Below, in pieces: positions 25,281 through 37,420 of a DNA stretch of 64,000 nt. Position 1 is the stretch's first letter; the number at the start of each line of letters is the position of its first letter. Made by a program: the position numbers and the translations under genes. The notes beneath the pieces were generated by a model. The model worked only from the letters and a program-made list of their open reading frames with translations. It searched no databases and was not told where the DNA came from. Source of the stretch: Chroicocephalus ridibundus (lineage: Eukaryota; Chordata; Aves; Charadriiformes; Laridae); NCBI RefSeq assembly GCF_963924245.1, contig NC_086297.1:6470437-6534436 (forward strand), written 5' to 3'.

Positions 25281-25480
25281 GCATTCACTGGTACACCAAG
25301 GAGGTTTCAGTGTTCAGTAATGAAGCGATAATCATCAAGGTAGATTAATGATTGTCTGAGAGAGTTCATCGCCTTGGGCCATTAACCCTCATGTGGTTAT
25401 TAATTTTGCAAAAGACATCCTGTGCTGCTGAGGTCATTACTGCTGTTATTAGCTAATGAAAGATAAAACATCTGAAGTTC
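25280..25480. promoter_or_regulatory. candidate enhancer, homeodomain-site cluster
   Basis: Dense TAAT/ATTA cores occur at 25344-25354 (ATTAATGATTG), 25380-25384, 25397-25404, 25433-25440 and 25448-25457. The last is the perfect palindrome ATTAGCTAAT. The block also has a GATA-like CGATAATC at about 25326-25333. It is not low-complexity and contains no repeat I recognise. The combination reads like a conserved developmental enhancer. Conservation has not been tested. Confidence 0.3.
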
Positions 25481-26020
25481 CCTCTCTCATATATTTAGAT
25501 ATTCACACACCCATTTCTGTATTGTACATGTGCCTGATTAAATTGGTCATTTAAAAAGTAAACGGGGTAAGTGTGTGGGGAGGTCAGAGTACCCATAAGC
25601 AGGGTAAATTACCATAGACTAAGCTCTGTTCCACCAGCAAGGCTGTTTCTACTGTCCCAGAGAAAAATGGCAATAATATAAACTTTTTTTTTTCTACAAA
25701 CTTAAGCCTATAGTACCAGAGAGTTAAGTTTCAAAGGTACCTAGAAGTATCTCACATGAAGCTGCTTTGTGATGGCAACAGCCTGCAATTTCTATTGCTA
25801 CACTGTTGTTGGCAACAGGTCACGCAGAAGCAAAGTTGCAGGAAAGGCCAGTGTTAAGTGGTGATCCTTTGAGACATCACTAATCAGCAAACAGTCCAAG
25901 TCCTTCCACCTCCATGCACACCATATTAGGATGCTGTTCAAATCAGCTTCAGTCAATGCAAGTTTGGGCCCATCTTCCCTCTATGTCCCCAACCACATAT
26001 TCCCACTGGCAAGCTGCGTA
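25481..26020. other. gene-free interval between two enhancer-like blocks
   Basis: Contains a nine-to-ten-base T run near 25685. No gene or repeat was recognised. Confidence 0.5.
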
Positions 26021-26280
26021 TGATGGGATGATCAGGGGTTAATTTAGCTAAACGCTGATCTCTCCCCTTTGTGGGGTTATTTTTTGTCAGTCAGCTCCCT
26101 GAACTAGTTCCCCACATCCTCACCAGTGCCAGAATGCAGCAGGGGCAGAGCTGAACGTGTCGAGGGCATGACTCAGAGCAGGAACAGAGCAGCTGTAATT
26201 TAGATGAGATTAAGCTGCGAAAGAACTTCACCCATAGCTTGCTGTCAGTGAGACACCGGCTAAATTCAACGGAAAACTTC
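26021..26280. promoter_or_regulatory. candidate enhancer with AP-1 site
   Basis: A locally GC-balanced block holding an exact TGACTCA at 26169-26175, several ATTA/TAAT cores (for example near 26039 and 26197) and retained CpGs (GAACGTGTCGAGG near 26154). It contains no repeat I know and no open frame. The function is inferred from motif density only. Confidence 0.22.
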
Positions 26281-29200
26281 TAGACAGTTGGTGAAAATTT
26301 GGTGAAACATTTCTGCTGGGGGAGTCCACAACCCAAAGCTGCTGATGACACAGTTTGATTAATTACTTTGGCTCAAGACTTCTTTTTTCAAAGTTATTTT
26401 CAGTGTAATTAAGTGTGAAGACCCATATTGAGGGATGGCGTACAAACCTTGCAATAAGGGAACAGTTCTTTCCTCTGAAACCTCACTGTCCAAGCTAATA
26501 ATACGTAAAAGAGGGCAGGGACAAATGGGAAGAAATTCACCCAGTGCAGATTTGTTTTCCACCACGGGCTGCACCCAAGGAGGTACTACCAGAGAGCTAA
26601 TCCTAAAGAAAAACAAGGCACAGAGCCATCCTGCATGAAGCCATCTCATGGCTTCACTGTTCTCAATTTTCCATTTACTTTCATTTCTGCTTCAGCCTTC
26701 AGTGTATAGGTCACCTTTACGCTTCCTCAGCACAAGGAAATAGTCTGCTGTGACTGGCACATTTCTGCATAGAAATGGTTCTGAAAAAAACTGTGTGTAA
26801 AACCCCAAGAGGCTCCTATTGAAACTTAATTACTGGAATAAAGATGATTGTTTAGGTGCCTAGTAAAAAATGGAAGACTGAAAGGTTCAAAAGAAGAGAA
26901 TAAAATGCAATAATTAAGTTTCAAGTCTGTTTTTTACTGAAAGGTCATCAAATGAATAATAAAGTTGTCTAGACCACTTGCATATATTTATCTTAAAATC
27001 AAAGAGGAAAAGAAAATTTAGAGGCTTCCTTCTTTTGCAAATACCGATCTTGCTGCTTGCTACCTTGTTAGCAAACTAAAGCTCATTAAAGTTTCTAAAG
27101 CAATAATTCAGAAAACCTGTAGAACAAATATGTAAGCTCTTCTGCATTTTATTTTTGTAGAATTTAAAAGATCCAGTAATTTTTTTTCAATGTAGCCTTA
27201 GATATGTTTCACGTACAGACCATAATGAAAAATATTTTCTATGTAGGCTCTTTTCAAAGCTTGTAACATAACAAAGATCATGAGCTTCAGAGACTGTAGA
27301 TATAAGTATGAATTTAACAATATTAATATTTAATATGAATGCAGTGCTACTCTCAACCGGCCTGGAGAAGGTGATAAACTGCTCAGACTGGCAGTAAGCA
27401 CAAAGGCCTACAGCAACTGAAGGTCTAGGAACAAAACCAGCAGCGTTTATAGGTCATTCTGGTATGAACGACAGCCAGGAGCCAGGCATGGGGGGAATCA
27501 CCATGGGGTACCCGAGATGCCCTGCTTCACCGAGCCATCAAGGGTATTTACAGTTGTATTCATCCCCAACTCCAGAGAAATGCAAGTGTGGCTAGTTTAG
27601 GAGAAAAGGTATTCAGTCCTCTGGAAAGTAAAATGACTCCGTGAAGCTGGGAGCTCAGTGTTCACGAAGAGGATGTGGCAGAGAATTCTAGATGAGAGAT
27701 ACAAGAACAGGCTGAAAGAAATATTGTCGAGTATAAACCAGGATTGTGTTTTATGTTGAGCTTGCTTGGGATATTTTGTTTCCAACCTTGCCCAAAAAAC
27801 CTTGACCTCTGGTCTTGTTAAATCTTTGCTTTGTTTACTATTAAACCTGCCTAGTGTTCAGGGACAAGGTGAATCGAGATAAAAATGGAAAAGTTTAGGG
27901 AACTCTCTTCTCAGAGACAGTGAATCAGGATAATGCAGAAGTTGTAGCCAAGCCTGAGAGACTCGAACCTTGAGCATGTCTGGGGAACCCAAGGTTGGGG
28001 TTACCTTTCCACCTGCGTAACATCAGAATGAGTGCTTATATTACCACGATTTCCTACTGGCCGGCAAAACCCAGCATCCTTCTTATACAAGCAAACAGCA
28101 GTTTCACCTCAAAACTCCAGATGAAGCAAAAATATCAGAGAAAACAAAAGCTTCCTGTAGAGCCTAAAAAGAAGAACCAGAGGAACAGCTGTAAGAGAAA
28201 GGCTCAGCCCAAATTCTGATTTCTGGTTTGAGAAACAGTTTCTCTGAAGGTGGCTATTAGTTGGTAAGCAAGCAGCTAAAAGATAGTACAATGCTTTCTG
28301 TTAACCACTATTTAAATGTTAGTTAAAAGAGTCAGAGTGCCATGCTCAGAAACACAGTAAGCAAACATCTCAGGCACAGCATAGGTTCAAAGGCAAACTT
28401 TGCTTTTAGAAGTTAAGAAATAGTTGATACTACTGGTAACGAATTAAGCTATATTGGCACAGCATAAATTTTAGGTGACGGACTGTAGAAAGACAAGATA
28501 ACACATGTCTTTCTAATGACAGCAGAAATGAGAAAGATGATGATCATCCACTAACAGACAGTTAAATAAGAGACTTATCTATTTGCAAACCAGTATTGAT
28601 CCAAATTTCTTTATGTCAATGAGAGAGTCCATCATATTCAAGGAGCATTAGTAGAGATGTTAAAGCTGTCGGATTTGATGAGGAATAGCCAGGGCTCCAA
28701 ACTGAAATATTCCTGAAGTTCTCACCACTTTAGGTATAATTTACACAGTTTATTTTGATACCTAACAGAACAGTGAGTCAGTTTCCATATTGGATTTTTC
28801 CACCCAATCAGCATTTTTTTTTTCTTTTTAATTTCATGTTAATTGATTCAACAAGACCAGTTAAGTATGTCAACAAATTTGTGTACGAAAAAAAGGCATA
28901 CTCAGGAATAAAGCTGATCAGGAGTCATTTGCCTTTCAGAGAAAAAACATTTCAAATAAATCTCTACATTTTAATGTGAAAAGCTCATACATGAAAACCA
29001 ATACAGACAGAACTAAAAACAGAAATTATGTTATTTTTAACATCCCCTATGCCCCATAAATTTTCTTCCACTCACTCTATCTTGCCACACTTGGCAGAGA
29101 AAGGTAATTTGAAATAGAAAGCTATTTTACAAGGTCAATATTTAAAAGACAGATCAGCTGAAGGAGACTTTTGTAAATATATTTCAGCAGCGAGAGGAAC

Positions 29201-32200
29201 ACAAAACTTATTTTCAAACTATTCTGTGAACACTCTCACTAAACACACGCATGTCCTATTGCATGTATTTACCGAATCCTCAGCAGCTGCCTTGAGATAG
29301 GAATGGGTTTTTGTAACCAAACAACTGCTTACATTTGAGGCAGCAACAATAAATCTTGATAAAAATTTAGTCTTGGAAAGGAGTTACAAATAGATGATAA
29401 TGGAGAAACTAGCTTTTTATCTAAAGCCTGTCATAAAAGAAACCTTGCTCTGACCATCATTGCCAATTTCTCAATATATAGCATCAGGAAGGTAAGCAGA
29501 AAGGCCACTGCACAACAATTCACCATCAATATCTTTAATCACAACCTGAAAACTCTATTTCGAAAGCAGGTTCCAGCAGCACGCACCTGTGTGCTCTGTC
29601 CAGCAATTTTCAGAGTGTTTAATTAAAGTTTCTACCATTTTGAAAAACAGGACTATTTCAGGCATCTGTCATTAATCTGTATCTATTCATTGCTTTTTCG
29701 GAGTAGACTGCAGCTTTTAGAAGAAACTGGGAAGAGCCAGCTCTGCTCTATCATTAAAGCACTATTGACTTTGACAATGAGCACATACAAAAGTTAGGAC
29801 AATGATTTGTTTAACAGCATAAACTAGCACAGAAAGAAACATAAGGAACCATTCAGAAAAACACAAACTTTTTGAAGGGTCCGATCCCAAAAATCCTGCT
29901 GTTATGATCTCCTAGAGTACCATCTTTGCCTTCTCAGAAAATAAAGTGGCTTTAAGAGAAAGCTACTTGTAGCAATTGAAGGAAGTGGAAAGGCTGTTTT
30001 CTAAGATAACAGTTCTTTAAGTCAATCACTATAAACCATCAGCAGCTAGAACTTGTCTGCTGTACTCGCGCAGTTGTACTGCAATACAAGGGTGAGGACA
30101 AAACTAGCAGAATCTAGTTAGTAGAACCCAGAATGCAAGAAAATGAAGGTCTTGAAGAGATTATATCCAAGCTCCAAAACGCACTTGCTCACACAGCTGC
30201 ACATAAGGGCACACATTCACACCGTCCCATCTCTTCCTTCAATCCTTGATTCTGCCTACCCCCTTCTCACACAACTATGTTGGTGTAGGCCTCTTGCTTC
30301 TGATCACTGTAGCTCTAGGAACAGTAAGTGATCAGAAACAATGGCAAGCAGTGAACATAAACTTTGTATGATCCTCCACAGTGTCAGCAGGTAGAGAACT
30401 ATCCCTCCTCTGCAGACTCTCATCCTCAGACTACAAACCAGGCACTGGTTTAATTAACTGCACTGTTTACAAACAGGCTTTTTGCCAAAAGCACGTTCAT
30501 AAACCAAGCTCTTTTGGCCAAGGTGCATCACACAAGCAGCCAGGACAGCAAACTACCAGCCCTGTCGGGACCTGTAACTGTTGTGGCCTGCAAGTCAGGG
30601 GTCAAAATTAAGCTGATGGTAGATGGTGCCACCTTTGCAGCCAAGGTGGCATGAAAATGGTGGCAGTCTGGGGTTTCCTTTCTCCTCATTTACCTTCCTG
30701 TGTCATTAATACCATCTGGCAGAAGAGGGCAGCCCAGCGGAGCTAGAGGAGTTTATGTTACTACCCTAATAGATCCCAAATGGAAGAGTAGACGAAGAAA
30801 CTGAGACTAGATTTTACCATCTGTCGCTCTTCCTATCTGTATTTTGTGGGTTTACTGCCAGTGCTGTCTCTGGGACAGCGAAGAGAAGGAATTGTGTTCT
30901 CCTTCCTACTTGCTTTAGCCCGATGTAGGTGGTTATCCATACCACCAGCTCAGCTGTTCAGGTTGGCATGGAGAGGAAGAATGGGGAAACTATGGCACTT
31001 TGCTTGCCAGAGGAGGTACAAGTGGACAGCACCTGTTTATGCCAATGTATCCAGATTCACATCTGATCAGCCAACAATATAACGAGTAATTGAGGCTGTA
31101 TTGTAAACATAATGCTCTTCACATGAAAAAGACCCATAGCACTAAGCCTTGCTTTCCATCCCACAGCAAATCCACAGCTGAGACTCCACACAGCCACAGC
31201 ATAAGCTGTTCTGTGCGATACTAGGATGCACACAACATGCCACTGGATTGACGATAAAAGGAATTTTCTTCGCTATTTTCTACTGATTTTGTAGCATAGG
31301 CACCAATATTGGCTGTTTAACACACGTATCCAGTAGTAATACATTCTGTTCATTTTATATAGGCACGCACTGACAAGTTTTGCTTATCAGGAGACTAGCT
31401 ATTAGTGGAGCAAACTGCTTTGCTGTTCTGAAAAGATCTGGTCACAGCCTGCCTAAGGCAACAATCACAATTGACATTCAACTTAAGGTTAAGACCTGAC
31501 TTCAGAGATTAAGACAACATATGAAAAGGCACAGCAGTGCCCATCTGAGAAGCTTCTGAAGATCAGAAATGCAAGATCTTTCATGCTTTGTGATTCTCTG
31601 TCCTGTACACTTCTGCACTCTAACAGTTAAATAAATAATTACCCTCCTTCCTTACACACACACCCCACCACCACTGCCCCCCGCAAGGTACCATATTTAT
31701 TTATTTTATTGCACTGATAATGAGATAAACTCTCTCTTCACCCTCTCCCAAGGTTTCTTTGGGGTTTCTGATAACACGTTTGCTCCAGTGAAGAAACAAA
31801 TGACTCTTGAGAAGTGCTGAGAGCCCTCAACTTTGGTTGAAGTCAAGCGCCTTGCAGAAGGCAGCCTAGACTGATTCAGAGTAAGACACCACATTGATAA
31901 ACAGGGAGTTTATTTTTCTGCTTTCCCTGCTGTTTTTCTTACAGTATACATTTATGTACAGTATAGATTTTTGCACATATATAATCCTTATAACCCGTTG
32001 AAGCACCAGAAAAGCATGTGCAACTTCTTGAGTCTGAAGCTGTTGGTAACAGTAGACTGTCCAACACCTGCCATCCTTAAGCTTTGCATTAGGTCCACTA
32101 CCTGAGGCTCCACTATGCTTGATCAGCAGAACTATTATTGTAATCAACAGCGCCCAAAGGGAAACATTCACGCCATTGCCCAGGGACTGGAGACCAGGTT

Positions 32201-33948
32201 ATCCAGCAGCAAACACGCCATGGGAGTTTCGGAACTTACTGGTGACCTTTGCAGCGAGATACAGGATTGGTCTCAGGTGGGGGAGTCATATTTGTTTTTT
32301 TAAGCAGATCATATTGTCAAAACTAAAGGTCTAGAATGAAGAAAACCCAACAACACCTCTTCATCCTAGTACTTTAAGGGCATCGGTAAAAGGCACTTTT
32401 TTTATTTTCGTAAGTTCTTAAACTTCCCTTCTTCCTCTCACTCAAACCTAAAGTTTAGTGGAAACAAGTGAATTTACTGTCTCTTTCATCTCCCAGCTCC
32501 ATCTCCCACCTTCATGCCAGGTTGAAAATAAACTCTTCATTAAATAACTTCAAAATGAGCAAAATTATCATACTTGTGTTGCTTTCAAATTATTTTACAG
32601 ATAAAATATGAAGAAAAAACTCAGACACATCTACAAAAAATACAAAGTATCTATCAAAGGGGGGAAGAGAAAGGCAGGGATTAATTTTTATTACCAGAGA
32701 GTAAATTTTGGTAGTGAATCAAATACATTATAGCAATCTTTTTTCAAAATACAATTCCTTTTCATAGTGTCATCACCCAAAAATGTAATTAACATAAAAG
32801 GTTGGGAATGCAGCCTTAAATAAGAATAATTTCTGTAGCCATCTTTGAAACAAAGATGTATTTCTGCTTTAATCCCGGATAGAAGATCTGGTTTTAATTT
32901 CCATAGAAATGAGATTCCCTTCCTTGTGGCAGAGCCGCCTGTAAGTACACAGTAATCCAGACCTGAGAGAAAGGGCTCAAGTTTAATGAAAATTTAAACA
33001 GACTGTAAAGAAAATAAATTATTCCCATTATCTGTAAATAAATAGTTTGGATTGTTCTTCTTCTTTCCCTCACATTCCCCTTCTCCGACACTGTTTGCAA
33101 ATGTCTCAATGTGTTGACCTGCCACAACGGCAACTGCTGTTGAGAAAATACCTTCCCTGCACAGTGGACTTCAAGAATCTTTCTGCATCCATCAGTACCA
33201 TTGGTGTTCACAAGCAAGGATGTTTTGGCCCTCAGTTTCCATGGCTTGTTGCTCCCAACAAGACAGCCAAACCTGTCTCCTGGGAACAGTCTGATCTATC
33301 ATTTAATGAGGAGCAGGAAGCTATTTCTCTCAGATGTGGAGTATAATACACAACACCTGCTGCAGAGCTAGAATTTAACTTCTGTGGAGTTTGGGTTAGA
33401 ACATACATCTGGGAATAAAGAATACACTGACTTGTATGCGTGCTTTAAAGGACTACAAGACATTCACTTCTTGCTGTTAACTGGCATTTCAGAAATTCAG
33501 GCTTAGTAGTTTAAATCAGACTTCGGAAACATTCTTTATTACTTCACCATCTTCATTAACACAAAGGTAATTAAAAACTGACATTTACTCTAGTTCCTCC
33601 TTAGGATCAGGGCTTATTTTTTGTTTTCCTATACTTGAATCACCAAGTTTCTTTTGGGCTTCCTGCATGACTTCAACAAGGCTGGGAAAGCACCCAGCGC
33701 TGGATGAGGACCTCAGCGGTGGGCAGGCAGCTCTGTTTAAGGGCTGCATTCCAAGACGAGAGAGTTTCTTTTACTGCTCGGGGCTTTCCAGTAGAGTAGA
33801 AGTAAAAGAGTACATTAAATATCACCTCCTTTCTGGTAATCCGACATAAAACCCGAGAAACCGGCTAAATGGAGCATGATTTCATTTGGGTTTGATGGTT
33901 TATTTGTTTTCGTTGAATTTGTTTAAAGAGCATTTGAAGACTGAAATG
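26281..33948. other. gene-free AT-rich DNA
   Basis: No supported gene, CR1 or LTR. Open frames of 60-107 codons lie on both strands and overlap one another. A minus-strand frame at 31866-32171 starts with a hydrophobic stretch, but an in-frame stop lies just before its ATG and the start context is poor. A low-complexity CA/CCA stretch lies near 31656-31682. Confidence 0.5.
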
Positions 33949-33964
33949 TTGCTGTTAACAGCAA
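33949..33964. promoter_or_regulatory. perfect 16-bp palindrome with MAF-like half-sites
   Basis: TTGCTGTTAACAGCAA is its own reverse complement. The TGCTG and CAGCA arms are spaced as in a 14-bp CRE-type MAF recognition element, but the core is TTAA rather than ACGT. The palindrome is certain; the binding role is speculative. Confidence 0.3.
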
Positions 33965-34430
33965 AATCTTCAGCTAAAAACTTATTTCCTACTCCTCCCT
34001 GATAAACCTTCTACTGTTGATGATTAATACTTTAATATGCAAAAGGTTTGATCTTGAAAAAATACCACAAGAATAGTGCACTGAAGAATATGCTTAAGTG
34101 CAGGAATAATCCATTAATATCACATTTCAAGTGCAATGAATATCTCAGTTTCACACTGTTTGACCCCCCAGTGGTTGCAATTTAGCAGGATGGAATCCAA
34201 AATTGCTGACACTGCCCTTCCCCAGGGCATGAGAAGAAACTGTTGGTTTATTGTTTGCTTTTAAATGTACAGATCTGAAACTGAGGCTAATTAAACAGAA
34301 GCTCAGAAGCGCCTGAGACTTAAATTTTAATAAAGGCTAAAGGGGAAAGTTCCTGTGGGAGTTCTGTTGACAAACTGCTTAATTATTGTTTTCCAAAACT
34401 ACTTTAGAACTCGAGATAAAAGCCTTTAAG
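33965..34430. other. gene-free interval
   Basis: Unique AT-rich DNA with several ATTA cores, for example near 34021-34036. No gene or repeat was recognised. Confidence 0.5.
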
Positions 34431-34760
34431 AACTGAACATCTTATTAAATCAGTAGGATTTTCAAGATTCATTTACTTCCATGCGGATTACGGCATTAAA
34501 GTTTTGCGCATGGGAACTTTTGAATATTATGACGGATAATAATATTTAGAACTATTTAGGGCCTTAATGTAAAAGTCTAGTTCTTTGTAGTACTATGGGA
34601 TTACTTCAGCAATGGTGTTGTTTTCCAGGTGTGAAGCAGTCCCGCTCCTTCATTTTAATTACATTACCCTGATTTTAGGGATGTCCCAAAAAAGAGGATT
34701 TTATGACATTAATGAGGTCTGGCAGTAAAATTACCCTTTAGAGCTTCAACAAACCAAACT
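34431..34760. promoter_or_regulatory. candidate enhancer with OTX/PITX- and T-box-type sites
   Basis: This AT-rich block keeps unusual CpGs (GCGGATTACGG near 34484 and TTTGCGCATGG near 34504). It holds GGATTA, the bicoid-class homeodomain site, at 34485-34490 and AGGTGTGAA, a T-box half-site, at 34627-34635. ATTAATGAG lies near 34709. There is no repeat and no long open frame. The pattern suggests selective constraint, to be tested by alignment. Confidence 0.3.
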
Positions 34761-36600
34761 AGCATTGGTGATGACCGAATACCCAGAATGCTCACAATTA
34801 TATTCCAGTTACAGCATTAATCATATACTTGTAACTAAAGTTACAGTATACTCAGGAATGGAGGAGAATCTGACAAAGTTGACCTGTGGACAAACTATTA
34901 TGGCAAGGAATGGTGAACAAAATTTACTATTTTACTCAAACCTGTGTGTTTTATGTGTATGTATAACATAGAAGTTAGACTGTTCATAAACTGGAAAAAA
35001 ACCTTTAGTTTTGCTACACAGTTGACCTGTTGGGTTAAACATGGACTTCAGCATTTTAAATGAAACAATTTCTATACCGGAGGAGATCATTTTAATCCTT
35101 AATCATTTCTAATGTTGGCTGAGAGTAACAATGAGTTCAAAGGAGTAAATTCTATCCTTAATGCACTGTAGGAAGAAATGTTACAGCTGTCATTGCATTT
35201 GAACCTTTGATGAACAAGGAAGCTACCAGATAATAAAACTACAGTACTTAAAAGTGAGACGAATTAATATTTCGTCACTTTGCAACACCCTACTGCTTGC
35301 TTAGATGACCATACTCACTGTAACAGGAAGCAACTTCATTGCTGTCTAACAATAGAGTACAATCTTTAAAAGAATTGATTGAAAACTCCTAACATTCAAT
35401 AGCCTCCCTGTAATCAGGCGCAATGCTTGTACTCTCATATGCCCTAGCACTTAGCAGAGTCAGCATCAGAAAAACAACGGACAAGCCCTACAGAAATGTA
35501 CCAAGACAATCATTTCACCTTAACCAGCTGTTCTTCCAAACGCAGATTTAGGATATCATGTTGGAGTAAGTAGCCCCATAGTACCAAACGCTCTCTATCT
35601 CAGTCCATCAAAGTATTTCAAGAGGATCACCCACTATATATTAGACAATTAAACTGGTTTGGGTCCTGTAAAGAAAATACCCGATAGTGCAGTGAGTTCT
35701 CATTTCAAGGAAGTAGTTCTTGGAAAATTGAACTTCTGTGTGGAAATTCATAAGAGAAGAAAATGAAATGAGACCAACTGAGAAGAAATATTAGCAGTCT
35801 CAGAAAAAGAAGAAAAATAATTTCCCATCTAATAAACTAGCAACAACACCAGCACATTCTGGTGGTCTTGCATGTTTCGTGAGAACTGCATCATCTTGAA
35901 TTCGCTTCTCAGAAACATGAGACTTCTGCTTATTTTTTAAGCTCTCTGCCAAGCTTCCTCCTCATCAGGAAGGAATCCTTTGTTCAGCCTGAAGATGCTA
36001 TTGGGTTTTTTTCTTTTTTTAACCTTCCTCTGCAGCACTTACCAATATTCTCATTGCATTACCTCTACAGACAGTACACTCACAAAGTCCATTCTCTTTG
36101 TAGTGTTGCTACTGACTTTCAGAAACACTGTGATCCAGATGTAATTATGATAAACCATCTGAGACCAAATGCAAATAAAAGTTTTAGGATTTCCCATTTT
36201 ATTTGATTTCCAATATTTAGTATAGTTTTCTTCTCTGTCTTTATAATACCATTCCACCAAAGAACTTGCATCTTAGCTTCTTTTTTGATAGGTATTTTGT
36301 TAGTCTTTACCTTATCATGTGTTACTTCCACCATACCACCTGGAGGTTACGAGATCAGGGTCATAACTGTATCTGCACTGTCCAATCAAAGCAGGGAAAA
36401 ACAGTCCCTGTGCTACGACAATTATGACTATGGATGATTTAACTCAGGAAAACATAACTCTTCTCACAAATGGAAAACTAAAGGAAATTCGCGACAGAAC
36501 ACTTATAAAATAGGAGAAGCTGCCAGAGCTCCTGGGAATGCTTTAAAAACCTCTTTCTTACTGTACTAACTAGCATTTTCGAACATAACCTTTCTCCCCC
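34761..36600. other. gene-free AT-rich DNA
   Basis: No supported gene or repeat. Two overlapping minus-strand frames near 36051-36334 are unrecognised. Confidence 0.5.
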
Positions 36601-37420
36601 CATGCCTTTCAGAGAAAAAAAAGAAACATCATCAGATATCGTCAGTGTTTCTCTTCCAAATTCAAAAATATTTTATTCAGTTACATTAAACCCCGCCACA
36701 GTATTGCTGCATACCATGGCAGCGCGCATTGGTATTCCTATTGGCCAACACAGCAGTGAAGCAGGAGCGTTCCTCTCAGAGCAGAGGTTAATATCTGCTC
36801 TTTGTGTTAATTTTGCAGAAGCCAAAAGTCAGGAGCAAACGTGTTATCAGGCTAACCTTCTTCTTCCATTTGTCAGTCACACCCTGTATCAAACAGCTTA
36901 TTGAATAACAATCCAAACATAATGAGGTAGTGATTAACAAAACATAGTGCTCCCGCAGCAAAGCGCAGAGTAAAACTATTGCATCTCAATTACTGAGCCC
37001 AGGCAAACAGCAACCTAGTCATTAAGTCGGGCCCCCACTCTGCATGCCTGATATTAATGTAATATTAGACTAGCAGGTGCTGCTTTGCTCTGTTAAATCT
37101 TCAGCAAATTCAATTTAGTACAGAAAATAAACAGAGAGCATATTTGTTCCCCTCAACCAACATTTGCATATTTCCCTTACTGAACCAGGGGTTTACAGAC
37201 CTATCTGGGAAAAGATACAGAGACGGCCAAGAGAGTGTTGTTTTTCGGGTCATTTGGACGTAAATTTAGTGGAACAAACCCTCTGCGTATAATGACACGC
37301 ACAGTGATCTACCATGGGTTCTTCTGTCACGACTTTTGCATCAAGTTTTACATGAGGGTGAAAGTTGTGTCTGGTACATTAACCACAGACATTTCCCCTG
37401 AACAATAAGCGTGTTTTTTT
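36601..37420. promoter_or_regulatory. candidate constrained non-coding block
   Basis: Contains an octamer site ATTTGCAT at 37162-37169, a symmetrical ATATTAATGTAATATTA at 37051-37067 and scattered retained CpGs (for example GACGGCC near 37223 and GCGTATAATGACACGCAC near 37285). A strong acceptor-like pyrimidine tract with CAG ends at 36612 and is followed by a roughly 98-codon open frame with no recognisable domain. I favour regulatory DNA over coding sequence. Confidence 0.25.

Noticed and set aside
31866..32171. Minus-strand frame starting with a hydrophobic, membrane-like segment
   Set aside because: A stop codon lies immediately upstream in frame and the start context is weak. Hydrophobic starts are common in random frames.
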